From the NCBI GenBank assembly GCA_028868545.1, contig JAGWUF010000006.1, positions 1 through 64,000 on the forward strand: DNA of 64,000 bases. Reading direction: 5' to 3'. The position numbers were made by a program, and so were the translations under genes. The notes beneath the pieces were generated by a model. It was not told where the DNA came from and did not search any database. It saw only the letters and a list, made by a program, of their open reading frames with translations. This document shows, one piece after another, positions 18,001-27,894 of this stretch. Position 1 is the first letter of the stretch, and every line of letters starts with the position of its first letter. The stretch is from Lysobacteraceae bacterium (lineage in GTDB: Bacteria; Pseudomonadota; Gammaproteobacteria; Xanthomonadales; Xanthomonadaceae).

Positions 18001-18849
18001 CGCCGTGCTGTCGGCTCGCAGCCGCCACTGCGGCGTGGTTCCGCCCTGCAGCCGCAGATGGGCGTGCAGGGGTGCTGGGGCGTGGCCTTCCAGCGTGGCC
18101 TGCAGATCCGACAGATCGCCGCGGACGCGCACTGCCAGCCGTGGCGCGCCGTGGCCGGCGGGTGCGGGCAACACGGCACTGGCCTGCAGCGCGCTGCGGT
18201 AGTTGTCACGCGGGCGGTAATCACCCTGCAGGGTGAACCGGCCACGATCGCTGTCCAGCGTCAGCGCCTGCACATGCAACGCCCCCGGTGCCAGCACCAC
18301 GCCTCCGCGCAAGCGTTGCAACGTGATCAGACGTTCCTCCTGACGCTGGATCACGACATGATCCAGCCGCACGGCATCGGCCTGCACGGTCAACGGCAGA
18401 TCCAGCACTGGCAGCACGTCCGGCCATTGCGGCAGCTTGAAGCGGCTGTCGTCGGGCGGAAGTTGCAGCCGGGCGTCGGTCACCGTCAGGGTTTGCAGTT
18501 GCAGGGTGCGCGTCAGCAAGGGCAGCCAGCGCAGCTGCAGGCCGAGACGGGCGGCTTCGAAACGCAGCATCCCCATGGCACACGGCGCATGTGGTTGCGG
18601 CACGCAATCGGCATCGCGCTGCAGCGGCCAGGACAGCTGCACCGCGTGCAGGGTCAACGGGTCGGACAAGGTGCCTTCGACCTGCTGCCAGTGCAGTTCG
18701 CTGCCTGCCGGCAATTGCGCCTGCAGCTGCCCCAGCAGCCAGTCGCGGCCGTGCGTGCTGTGCAGCAGCCAGTACAACGCCAGCCCCGACAACACCGCCA
18801 GCACCAGCACCGCGATGGCGGTCCGTCGCAACCACGCACGCCATTTCAC
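15055..18849 (-). CDS. tamB: Translocation and assembly module inner-membrane component TamB
   Basis: 1264 residues, a normal size for TamB. The N-terminus has one membrane anchor (AIAVLVLAVLSGLALYWLL) followed by the DRDWLLGQLQ-like start typical of AsmA/TamB proteins. The long middle is repetitive beta structure that forms a hydrophobic groove. The conserved C-terminal DUF490/TamB domain (about 950-1264) has LTLGRPLSTLSGNE and VGKYLSPRLYVGYGVSL. TamB spans the periplasm and works with TamA in outer-membrane protein insertion or phospholipid transport. It lies 10 bases downstream of tamA. Confidence 0.95.
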   Translation of the reverse strand: MKWRAWLRRTAIAVLVLAVLSGLALYWLLHSTHGRDWLLGQLQAQLPAGSELHWQQVEGTLSDPLTLHAVQLSWPLQRDADCVPQPHAPCAMGMLRFEAARLGLQLRWLPLLTRTLQLQTLTVTDARLQLPPDDSRFKLPQWPDVLPVLDLPLTVQADAVRLDHVVIQRQEERLITLQRLRGGVVLAPGALHVQALTLDSDRGRFTLQGDYRPRDNYRSALQASAVLPAPAGHGAPRLAVRVRGDLSDLQATLEGHAPAPLHAHLRLQGGTTPQWRLRADSTALDPALLAARGQTSTPLALQLMLTGKGGEATLQGRLQRGEQVLVVQPSRLRLAQQTVTVQPLLVEVLGGRIRAEGKAELADPKHATLALQLAARDLHWRSGDGRIDILGNGDFKLAGGLARWTATGTARLQRGQDSATLVLDGVGDRDGLQLRALHASMPQGQLQASGALTWSPRLQWQAQAQLAGFDPGYFAPDWPGKVQGRLQVDGQQRSGAAGLLLQVQLEELGGSLRGRALAGHAQLQVDGVQYRGDAALTLGQSTLTARGELGARLVLDAQFSPLRLPDLLPGGQGALRGRVHLQGPRDAPDLVVDLNGDGLAFGSYRAERLHARGQLPWRSGSGNLALEASGLQLGVPLTTVRAQLRGAVEHLQLAAEAGSPQGQLALAGTAQRQAARWQGSLTRLQLQPGTGARWALQQPAHWAWQGGNVVQAQACLQAGGGGTLCTDVDWPRRGLQVQGSQLPLTLLTPYLPVGSDGKPWVVHGEVGVRASLMPAGAAWQGTAHLTSAEGGLRNRARARRDLLGYRNLALATRFDAHRIEAELTTGLDQAGQLEARIATGWEAHAPLQGRLTLGTRALTWMELLSPDIVAPRGQLDLDMHLAGTRGQPLLGGNGRLQAFAAELPALGTGLHDGDLRLQAGDDGSARLSGQVGAGDGVLQVDGQLDWRSDDTPLVLALRGSKVLLADTRQLHAVVDPDLSLRYRAGQPVQLRGQVTISQADIHLERLDMGVSPSSDVVVLDPADPGQGNTRTALDMDLNVQMGKAVQVDGYGLRGRLDGSVRVRVQPGREALGNGALQVEGRYRAYGQNLQITRGGLRWANTPIDDPLLDIRAERNVGDVTAGIRVEGRAQAPKATVYSVPAKSESEALAYLTLGRPLSTLSGNEARQLGTAKAALNAGSGLLAAELGARLGLDDAGVNESRALGGDVLSVGKYLSPRLYVGYGVSLLGTGQVMTLKYLLRKGFAVQVESSTVENRASLNWRKEQ

Positions 18850-18859
18850 GCCGGCCCCC

Positions 18860-20698
18860 TCACAAGTCCGCCCCGATGTTCAGATGCAGGGTGAAGGGCG
18901 ATTCCGGCGTGTTCAGCCCGCGCGCAACGTCTATGCGCACGGGGCCCACCGGCGAGCGCCAACGCAAACCGATGCCCACGCCGGTGTGCAGGTCGATGGC
19001 GCGGCCATTGAAGGCGCTGCCGGTATCCACGAACACGGCGGCCCCCCAGGGGCCGTTGAAGTAGCGTTCGAGCTCGGCACTGGCCGTCACCACGCTGGTG
19101 GCACCCACGGCAAACGGCTGGCCCAGGCTGTTGCGGATCCGCGGGCCGATTTCACGCCAGCCATAGCCACGCACGCTGCGGTCACCACCGGCGAAAAAAC
19201 GCAGGCTGGGTGGCAGATCCAGCAAGTCACCGGTGAAGGTGCGACCGGCTTCACCGCGCAGCAGCAGGCGGGTATCGGCATCGAACCCGTGGAACCACTG
19301 CGCGCTGGCATGCAGCTGGGTGAAGCTGGTGGCATTGCCCCTGCCGCCGCGTACGGTCAGGCTGGCACCCGCGCCGCGCCGGGGCGCCATGCGGTCATCC
19401 ACATCGATGTAGTCGGCGCGCAGTTCGGGAAACAGGAAACTGGCGTACTGGTACACCCCCGCCGGCTTGTTCACGGTGAAGTACGACCAGCGCTCGCGCA
19501 GCACGTGCGCGGATGCCACCAGGTTGAGATGGCGATTGAATTGACCGCTGCGACTGGCCACGAATTCCAGCCGCCGGTTGTCCAGCGAATCGGTCTGTTC
19601 GTCGGCGGCCTGCAGGCTGGCGGTGTACCAGCCATCGCGCCAGGCGAAAGCCGGCACCCGATATTGCACGGTGGCGGTCTTGCGCTGGTTGCCCCAGTCG
19701 ATCTGCGCCAGCGCCTTGTGGCCGCGCTGATTCAGGTAGCGGCGCTCCAGACCGGCACGGAAGCCGGCGCCGCTGCGGGTGCCGTAACTGAGCCCGAAAT
19801 CGAAAATGCTGCGCGGCGCCGGCGTCAGGTTGACCTGCACCGGCACCTGCTTGTCCTGCGCGTTTTCAGGCTGCGCCGTCACATCCACCAGCCCGAAATA
19901 ATCCAGCGCCGCCAGCGAGCGCCGCAGCCGTTCCAGTGCGTCCGCATCGTAGGCATCGCCGGGCGTCCAGCCCACCAGTCCGTGCAGGATCGACGCCCGG
20001 ATCACCGGCTCGGGGGTCTGCACGAACACCGCCTCACCCAGGCGGTAGCGTTGCCCGCCCTGCCAGCGCACGTCGATGTCGGCAGCATGATCGGCGCGGG
20101 TGACCCGTACCTCGCGGGTGATGAAGTCGGCATCGAAATACCCCTGCGCCGCCAGCACGCGGTTCACCCGCGTCTTGCTGGCCTCGTAATCGGAATGCAC
20201 CAGCACGGCACCCGGCTGCGGCCGGAACGCGGCAACCGCAGCGCGGACGGCAGCATCCTCGCCGGCCGTTCCCGCCACGGCGACCTGCAGACTGCGCACG
20301 TGCACCGGCGCGCCGGGCTCGATGCGGATCTGGATGCTGAGGCTGGCGGCATCGCCCGTCTCGTCTCCGACGTCGACCTGCGCCGCGGCCTCCGTGTCCG
20401 CAGCGTCCCGATCGGCGGGCACCGCCACCCGGTCACTGCGTGTGATCGTGATCACCGGCGCGTAATAGCCGAACGGTTCCAGTGCCTCGCGCGTCTGCTG
20501 CTGCGCCTGCTGCAACAGGAGATCCAGGCGCCGCCGGGTCAGCGGCTTGCCCACGGCATCCTGCACCGCCAGCGCGCTGCGCACGTTGTCGATCAGGCGC
20601 GCATCGTCGGTGCCGCTGATCTCGACACGCGTCACCGTGACCGCCGTTGCCGGCAGCGCCAACAGCAAGAACACGCAGCAAGTCAGCAGGCGACGCAT
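18860..20698 (-). CDS. tamA: Translocation and assembly module outer-membrane component TamA (Omp85 family)
   Basis: 612 residues from the ATG at 20698, chosen because the signal peptide starts MRRLLTCCVFLLLALPATA and GGAGA lies 12 bases upstream. An in-frame ATG at 20710 and the track start at 20767 are less likely. Three POTRA-like repeats cover about 25-270. The C-terminal 16-strand barrel carries the Omp85 loop-6 motif in VRGYGWREIGP and FVDTGSAF. It partners TamB, encoded immediately downstream. The candidate sRNA is transcribed towards it from the right. Confidence 0.94.
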   Translation of the reverse strand: MRRLLTCCVFLLLALPATAVTVTRVEISGTDDARLIDNVRSALAVQDAVGKPLTRRRLDLLLQQAQQQTREALEPFGYYAPVITITRSDRVAVPADRDAADTEAAAQVDVGDETGDAASLSIQIRIEPGAPVHVRSLQVAVAGTAGEDAAVRAAVAAFRPQPGAVLVHSDYEASKTRVNRVLAAQGYFDADFITREVRVTRADHAADIDVRWQGGQRYRLGEAVFVQTPEPVIRASILHGLVGWTPGDAYDADALERLRRSLAALDYFGLVDVTAQPENAQDKQVPVQVNLTPAPRSIFDFGLSYGTRSGAGFRAGLERRYLNQRGHKALAQIDWGNQRKTATVQYRVPAFAWRDGWYTASLQAADEQTDSLDNRRLEFVASRSGQFNRHLNLVASAHVLRERWSYFTVNKPAGVYQYASFLFPELRADYIDVDDRMAPRRGAGASLTVRGGRGNATSFTQLHASAQWFHGFDADTRLLLRGEAGRTFTGDLLDLPPSLRFFAGGDRSVRGYGWREIGPRIRNSLGQPFAVGATSVVTASAELERYFNGPWGAAVFVDTGSAFNGRAIDLHTGVGIGLRWRSPVGPVRIDVARGLNTPESPFTLHLNIGADL

Positions 20699-20766
20699 CG
20701 ACAAGGCCATTCTCCGAGAATAGCGGCACCTCGCTGCTTGGCAACTGCAACCTGCGCAACGAACCA

Positions 20767-20888
20767 ATAAAAAGCCCCGCAGCCAGGGGGGGGCTGCGGG
20801 GCCGGGGAAGGGCGGTTGGGGAGGACCGTCACCTTCCGGGTGATCACTACCAGGGGAGGGGTTGTGATCTGCAACAGGCGTTGCACCT
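20767..20888 (-). ncRNA. Candidate sX13-like small RNA with three C-rich loops
   Basis: Read on the minus strand, about 120 nt fold into consecutive hairpins. GCAAC-gcct-GTTGC comes first, then GATCAC...GTGATC with loop AACCCCTCCCCTGGTA, then GGAAGG..GGT / ACC..CCTTCC with loop CCTCCCCA. Last is a terminator stem CCCCGCAGCC / GGCTGCGGGG with a C-rich loop and TTTTTATT. Three exposed C-rich loops and a position between polA and the next gene match my memory of sX13, a 115-nt virulence sRNA of Xanthomonas. C-rich loops pair with G-rich ribosome-binding sites. There is no conserved ORF. The 5' end is inferred from a TATACA box at 20900-20895. Confidence 0.72.
20769..20802 (-). terminator. Terminator of the sRNA
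   Basis: An 11-bp perfect stem (GCCCCGCAGCC 20774-20784 with 20792-20802), 7-base loop, and five T followed by ATT on the minus strand. Confidence 0.85.
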
Positions 20889-20894
20889 GTTGCG

Positions 20895-20900
20895 TGTATA
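20895..20900 (-). promoter_or_regulatory. Possible -10 box of the sRNA
   Basis: TATACA on the minus strand lies about 7 bases before the proposed 5' end. No good -35 hexamer is visible at 16-18 bases, so an activator may be needed. Confidence 0.4.
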
Positions 20901-20940
20901 TGACCATTTCCTACCTTGCTGGTTCGTGAAGATTTCAGTT

Positions 20941-20988
20941 AAAAAACTGTTCGGTTCAGGAATGATTCATTGCATTCCCGTGAAACCG
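20941..20988 (-). terminator. Probable polA terminator
   Basis: On the minus strand, CGGTTTCACGGGAATG and CATTCCTGAACCG form a bulged stem around CAATGAAT. A run of six T follows five bases later. It begins about 50 bases after the polA stop and would separate polA from the sRNA. Confidence 0.45.
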
Positions 20989-21037
20989 TCCGGAACCCGC
21001 GCCACAGCACATTTTCAGCCATGAAACGAAAGCCCTT

Positions 21038-23779
21038 TCAGTGCGCTTCTTCCCAGTTTTTCCCGCTGCCGGCATCCACCACCAGCGGCACCCGCAACTG
21101 CGCCACGCCGGTCATCAAACCCGGCACCTGCGCCAGCAACTCGGGCACGAAGGCTTCATCCGCTTCGAACACCAGTTCGTCGTGCACCTGCATCAGCAGC
21201 AGCGCACGCGCGCGGTGCGTGGCCAGCCAGCCGTCCACCGCCACCATCGCCTTCTTGATGATGTCGGCGGCGCTGCCCTGCATCGGCGCGTTGATCGCGG
21301 CGCGCTCGGCACCCGCACGTTGCGCGGCGTTGCGCGCGTGGATGTATTCCAGCCGCAGGCGGCGGCCGAACACGGTTTCCACGAAGCCCTGCGCACGTGC
21401 TTGTTCGCGGGTGCGCTCCATGTAGTCACGCACGCCGGGATAACGGGAAAAATACAGCGCGATGTAGTCCTGCGCCTCGCCGCGGGTGACGCCCAATTGC
21501 CGGGCCAGCCCGAATGCGCCCATGCCGTAGATCAGGCCGAAATTGATGGCCTTGGCGGCGCGGCGCTCGTTCGCGCTGACCTCCTCCAGCGACGTCTTGC
21601 CGAACACCTCGGCGGCGGTCGCGCGGTGGATGTCGGCGCCGTGCGCGAACGCCGCCAGCAGCGCGGCATCCTGCGACAGGTGCGCCATGATCCGCAATTC
21701 AATCTGCGAATAGTCGAACGCCACGATCCGGCGCCCCTCCGGCGCGATGAACGCGGTGCGGATGCGCCGGCCTTCCTCGCTGCGCACGGGAATGTTCTGC
21801 AGGTTGGGATCGGTTGACGACAACCGCCCCGTTGCCGCGCCGGCCTGGTGGTAGCTGGTGTGCACGCGGCCGGTGGCGGGGTTGACCATCTCCGGCAGCT
21901 TGTCGGTGTAGGTGCTGCGCAACTTGGCGAAGCCGCGATAGTCCAGGATCAGGCGCGGCAGTTCGTGCTGGTCGCTGATCGCCTCCAGCGCTTCTTCGTT
22001 GGTCGACGGCGCGCCGCCCGGGGTCTTCACCAATGCCGGCAATTTCAGCTCGTCGAACAACAGTGCGCCGAGCTGCTTGGGCGAATCCAGGTTGAAGCTG
22101 CGTCCGGCCAGCGCGTAGGCACGCTGCTGCGCGTCCAGCATGCGGCGGGAAAGATCGGCCGACTGCCGGCGCAATTCGGCGGCGTCGACCAGCACGCCGT
22201 TCTCCTCGATCCGCGCCAGCACCGGCACCAGCGGCATTTCGATGTCGCGATAGACCTGCGCCAGGGTGGGTTCGGCGGCGAGTTTTTCCCGCAGCACATG
22301 GTGCAGGCGCAGGGTGATGTCGGCATCTTCGGCCGCGTAGCGGGTGGCAGTTTCGACTTCGACCTGCGAAAACGGAATCTGCTTCGCGCCCTTGCCCGCC
22401 ACGTCTTCGAACTTGAGCGTGGCGTAGCCCAAGTGCCGCTGCGCCAGCGAATCCATGTCGTGGCGGGCGATGCCGGCATCCAGCACGAAGCTTTCCAGCA
22501 GGGTGTCCTCGGCATAGCCTTGCACATCGATGCCGTGCCGATGCAGCACATGCAGGTCGTATTTGCCGTTCTGGCCCAGCTTGGGCGTGCGCGGATCTTC
22601 CAGCAGCGGACGCAACGCCTCGCGCACCGGCGGCCACGGCAGTTGCGCCGGCGCATCGGGGGCCAGGTGGCCCAGCGGAATGTAGCAGGCCTTGCCCGCT
22701 TCCACGCTCAGGCTGATGCCGACCAGGTTCGCGCGCAACGCATCCAGCGCGTCGGTTTCGGTGTCGAACGCGATCAACGACGCGGCGTGCAGGCGCTGCA
22801 CCCACGCATCCAACTGCGCCGATGTCAGTACTGTCTCGTAATCGCCCGGCGCGGCCAGCACGGCATCCACGACCGCAGGCGCGGGCGCGGGGTCGGCCAC
22901 GTCGCGCGCAGGCGTGCGTGCGGCCGCGACACTGCCACCGTCGAGCTCCTTCAGCGCCTGGTTGAACCCGTAGCGGGCATACAGCGTGCGCAGTGCATCC
23001 GTGTCACGCTCGCGCAAGGCAAGGTCCGCGGGTGCTTCCGGCAGCGCCACGTCGGTCTTGATCGTCACCAGCGTGCGGTTCAGCGGCAATCGCGGCAACG
23101 CGGCGCGCAGGTTGTCGCCGATCTTGCCCTTGATCGCATCAGCATTGGCGATCACGCCGTCGAGGCTGCCGTATTCCGCCAACCATTTGGCGGCGGTCTT
23201 CGGCCCGCATTTCTCCACCCCCGGCACGTTGTCGACGGTGTCGCCCATCAGCGCGAGAAAATCGACGATCTGGTCGGCGCGCACGCCGAACTTCTCGATC
23301 ACCGCCGCGTCCGAATCCAGCCGGCTGCCGGTCATGGTGTTGACCAAGGCGACGCCCGGCGCCACCAGCTGCGTGAAATCCTTGTCGCCGGTGGAAATGG
23401 TGACCGCCATGCCCTGCGCCGCACCCTGCACCGCCAGCGTGCCGATCACGTCGTCGGCCTCCACCCCGGTTTCGCGCAGGATCGGGATGCCCAGCGCCGC
23501 CACGATCTCCAGCATCGGCGCGATTTGCGCGCGCAAGTCATCGGGCATCGGCGGGCGCTGCGCCTTGTACGCGGGGTACAGCGCATCGCGGAAGGTCGGC
23601 CCCGGCGCATCCACCACGAAGGCGATGTGCTCGGGCTTCTCCTTCAGGTGGCCGCGCAGCATGTTGACCACGCCGAACAGCGCGCCGGTGGGCTCGCCGG
23701 CCGCGTTGCTCAGCGGCGGCAGCGCGTGGAAGGCGCGGTAGAGGTAGGAAGAACCGTCGATCAGGACCAGGCGTGTCAT
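21038..23779 (-). CDS. polA: DNA polymerase I
   Basis: 913 residues with all three activities. The 5'-3' exonuclease covers about 1-290 (LIDGSSYLYRAFHALP, GVEADDVIGTLA). The 3'-5' proofreading domain covers about 310-490 with intact FDTETDALD, NGKYDLHVL and YAAEDADITLRL. The polymerase domain runs from about 530 to the end with motif A FDYSQIELR, O-helix RRAAKAINFGLIYGMG and motif C QVHDELVFE. It acts in repair and Okazaki fragment maturation. Proofreading appears functional, unlike in some bacterial PolA proteins. Confidence 0.98.
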   Translation of the reverse strand: MTRLVLIDGSSYLYRAFHALPPLSNAAGEPTGALFGVVNMLRGHLKEKPEHIAFVVDAPGPTFRDALYPAYKAQRPPMPDDLRAQIAPMLEIVAALGIPILRETGVEADDVIGTLAVQGAAQGMAVTISTGDKDFTQLVAPGVALVNTMTGSRLDSDAAVIEKFGVRADQIVDFLALMGDTVDNVPGVEKCGPKTAAKWLAEYGSLDGVIANADAIKGKIGDNLRAALPRLPLNRTLVTIKTDVALPEAPADLALRERDTDALRTLYARYGFNQALKELDGGSVAAARTPARDVADPAPAPAVVDAVLAAPGDYETVLTSAQLDAWVQRLHAASLIAFDTETDALDALRANLVGISLSVEAGKACYIPLGHLAPDAPAQLPWPPVREALRPLLEDPRTPKLGQNGKYDLHVLHRHGIDVQGYAEDTLLESFVLDAGIARHDMDSLAQRHLGYATLKFEDVAGKGAKQIPFSQVEVETATRYAAEDADITLRLHHVLREKLAAEPTLAQVYRDIEMPLVPVLARIEENGVLVDAAELRRQSADLSRRMLDAQQRAYALAGRSFNLDSPKQLGALLFDELKLPALVKTPGGAPSTNEEALEAISDQHELPRLILDYRGFAKLRSTYTDKLPEMVNPATGRVHTSYHQAGAATGRLSSTDPNLQNIPVRSEEGRRIRTAFIAPEGRRIVAFDYSQIELRIMAHLSQDAALLAAFAHGADIHRATAAEVFGKTSLEEVSANERRAAKAINFGLIYGMGAFGLARQLGVTRGEAQDYIALYFSRYPGVRDYMERTREQARAQGFVETVFGRRLRLEYIHARNAAQRAGAERAAINAPMQGSAADIIKKAMVAVDGWLATHRARALLLMQVHDELVFEADEAFVPELLAQVPGLMTGVAQLRVPLVVDAGSGKNWEEAH

Positions 23780-23839
23780 GCCCGCGATTCTACGCGGGCA
23801 GCGCTGGCAGAATGTCCGGACCGCCCACGGAGCGCCCGC

Positions 23840-25669
<1,830 letters not shown>

Positions 25670-25736
25670 GGTCTGTCTTTGAAGGGGAGGGCGTTGATTC
25701 GCGCATACTTGCCCCATTCCACCCGAGGCCCTCGCC

Positions 25737-26018
25737 ATGCGCAGCATCATCCCGTTCGCCCTCACCTTGGCGCTGGCCGCCTGCGCCACCGCCACCCCGG
25801 AAGACATGCTGGCCAAGGACGCGGTGCCGGCCACCCACACCGAAGCCAATGGCGATGTCATCACCGAATACCGCAACGGCAACCGCCTGACCATGGTGAA
25901 GGTGGTGCCGGCGCGCGGCGCCACCTATTACATCTACGACCGCAACGGCGATGGCGTGATCGACGAGCGCGATGCCAACGGCGGGCCGATGACCTATTAC
26001 AAGTTGTTCAGCTGGTAA
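25737..26018 (+). CDS. Small lipoprotein, DUF2782-like
   Basis: 93 residues with signal peptide and lipobox LAAC-A. The mature part NGDVITEYRNGNRLTMVKVVPARG..YYIYDRNGDGVID matches what I recall of DUF2782 proteins, which are often encoded next to polA. Function is unknown. The D-x-N-x-D-x-x-x-D pattern could bind calcium, which is inference. Confidence 0.75.
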   Translation: MRSIIPFALTLALAACATATPEDMLAKDAVPATHTEANGDVITEYRNGNRLTMVKVVPARGATYYIYDRNGDGVIDERDANGGPMTYYKLFSW

Positions 26019-26029
26019 ACCCGGCGGCG

Positions 26030-27418
26030 ATGCCGTTCCAGTTCCAGCTCTGGCATGGCCTGACCCTGCTGCATGTGGCGGCGGTGGCGTCGGGCCTGCT
26101 GTTGTACGTCAGCCTGACCCACGCCGGCCGCCAGCGCCGCCCGCCAGCGGCGGCATTCGCGTGGGTACTGGCGCTGGTCGCGTTCCCGTATCTGGCATTG
26201 CCGGTCTATCTGTTGCTGGGCACGCGCAAGCTGGCACATGCGCAAGCGCCGGCCAGCCCGGCGCCTGGCATGGCCGAACCGGCCAACACCTGGTCGGCGC
26301 GCTTGACCGGCGGGCTGGACCTGCCGCCGGCGCGGCATTGCCACACCATCACCCTTCGCACCGATGGCGCGGATGCGCTGCGCGACCTGCTTGCGCTGCT
26401 GGACGGCGCCAGCTCGCACATCGACATCGAGATGTTCATCTTCCGGCTGGATGCCGTGGGCACGCCGGTGGTGGCGGCATTGGCACGCGCCCATGCGCGC
26501 GGCGTGCAGGTGCGCGTGCTGCTGGACGGGCTGGGGGCATTCATCGGCCACCGCGCCACCCGCCGCGCCTTGCAGCAGGCAGGGGCCACGGTGCGCTGGT
26601 TCGCACCGCTGCGATTGCGACTGCGCCCGCAGTTCGGTCGCGGCAACCTGCGCAACCATCGCAAACTGATCCTGGTGGATGGCGTGCGGATGTGGAGCGG
26701 TGGCCGCAATCTGGCGCAGGCCTATTTCCTCGACGCGCCGCAGGCACCGCACTGGCGCGATCTGAGTTTCACGATCGACGGCGGCATCACCACCGATGCC
26801 CAGGCCGGGTTCGCCCGCGACTGGGCGCTGGCCGGTGGCGAAGCCGCGCCCATGCCCGACGCAGCCACCGCTGCCCGCCACGGCCCACTGGCGCAATTGC
26901 TGCCCAGCGGCCCCGACCGCCGCGACGACACCGCGCACGACGTGTTCCTGGGCGCGCTGTACCGCGCCAATGCACGCGTGCTGCTGGCCACACCCTACTT
27001 CGTGCCCGATGACACCCTGCAACACGCCCTGCTGCAAGCCGCACGCCGCGGCGTGCAGGTGTCGCTGCTGCTGCCCGCACGCAGCAACCACCGGCTGGCC
27101 GACATCGCCCGTCAGCGCAGCCTGCGCGAACTGGCCGCCGCCGGGGCACGCATCCACCTGCTGCCATGCATGCTGCACGCCAAGCTGCTGATGGTCGACG
27201 CCGGTCTTGCCAGTACCGGCTCGGTCAATTTCGATGGCCGCAGCCTGTTCCTGAACTACGAGCTCAACGTGCTGTTCCACGACCCTGCGCAGATCGCGGC
27301 ACTGGCCGCGTGGTTTGCAGCACAGCGCGCGGAGTCGTCGCCGTACGCGCCGCGTGCACCGGGCTGGTGGCGCGATGTGGGTGAAGGCCTGGTGCGTGCG
27401 GTGGGGTTCCAGCTGTAG
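26030..27418 (+). CDS. Cardiolipin synthase-like phospholipase D protein
   Basis: 462 residues from the ATG at 26030, 11 bases after the preceding stop. Two N-terminal membrane helices (about 8-25, 38-62) precede two PLD domains. The HKD motifs are NHRKLILVDG and LHAKLLMVD, both complete, followed by GSVNFDGRSLFLNYE as in cardiolipin synthases. It probably transfers phosphatidyl groups to make cardiolipin at the inner membrane. ClsA, B or C type cannot be assigned with certainty. Confidence 0.88.
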   Translation: MPFQFQLWHGLTLLHVAAVASGLLLYVSLTHAGRQRRPPAAAFAWVLALVAFPYLALPVYLLLGTRKLAHAQAPASPAPGMAEPANTWSARLTGGLDLPPARHCHTITLRTDGADALRDLLALLDGASSHIDIEMFIFRLDAVGTPVVAALARAHARGVQVRVLLDGLGAFIGHRATRRALQQAGATVRWFAPLRLRLRPQFGRGNLRNHRKLILVDGVRMWSGGRNLAQAYFLDAPQAPHWRDLSFTIDGGITTDAQAGFARDWALAGGEAAPMPDAATAARHGPLAQLLPSGPDRRDDTAHDVFLGALYRANARVLLATPYFVPDDTLQHALLQAARRGVQVSLLLPARSNHRLADIARQRSLRELAAAGARIHLLPCMLHAKLLMVDAGLASTGSVNFDGRSLFLNYELNVLFHDPAQIAALAAWFAAQRAESSPYAPRAPGWWRDVGEGLVRAVGFQL

Positions 27419-27421
27419 GGC

Positions 27422-27862
27422 TTACTTGACCTTGGCGTAGGTTCCCTTCAGCGCCACTCCGGCCACGAACGCACCGGCATAGCATTCGTAGTTGCTGCTG
27501 CTGCGGAATTCGTTTTTCTTGTAGTTGCTGACGATATCCACCACCGCATTGGCACCACGCTGCTTCGCGCCTTCCTGCATCGCTTTCAACACCGCCAGCG
27601 CCACCCACCGGCAGGCCTCTTCATCCGACTTGTTGGCGGCATTGGTCTTGCGGTTGCTGGTGGCATTGCCCAGCCGGCTGATCACGGACACCGGCTGGCC
27701 GGCCAGGTAGAAGCGCACGCTGCCATCGATGCCGGCTTCCCTGGCCTGCGGCGATTTCACCAGTTCCTGCAACGGCAGTTCCAGGCGTGAATTGCGCGCA
27801 TCCGCGACAGGCGCGGCAGCAACCAGCGCAAGCAGCAGGGCGGCAGTGGCGAATCGGTTCAT
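27422..27862 (-). CDS. Secreted conserved hypothetical protein (mis-named excinuclease ATPase subunit in relatives)
   Basis: 146 residues from the ATG at 27862, preferred over 27907 because GGAG lies nine bases upstream and it opens a signal peptide (MNRFATAALLLALVAAAPVADA). The mature protein has GSVRFYLAGQ, RQGANAVVDI-like QRGANAVVDIVSNYKKNEF and a Cys pair (ACRW, YECYAG). I recall near relatives in Xanthomonas carrying the name excinuclease, but there is no ATPase or excinuclease motif. It lies 32 bases after the KS gene and may be the last gene of the APE transcript. Function is unknown. Confidence 0.8.
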   Translation of the reverse strand: MNRFATAALLLALVAAAPVADARNSRLELPLQELVKSPQAREAGIDGSVRFYLAGQPVSVISRLGNATSNRKTNAANKSDEEACRWVALAVLKAMQEGAKQRGANAVVDIVSNYKKNEFRSSSNYECYAGAFVAGVALKGTYAKVK

Positions 27863-27894
27863 GCGGGGGTGCTCCTTCAACGGGGTATGGAAAA

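Noticed and set aside
16306-18894. 862-aa plus-strand ORF antisense to tamB
   Set aside because: Gln/Arg/His-rich antisense shadow; tamB on the other strand is a full-length conserved gene.
21848-23839. N-terminal extension of the ABC exporter ORF (1273 aa)
   Set aside because: The extension is antisense to polA. The exporter starts at ATG 23840 with a normal membrane domain.
27422-27862. Excinuclease ATPase subunit
   Set aside because: The name used in relatives is not supported: there are no Walker motifs, and the protein is a 146-aa secreted protein.
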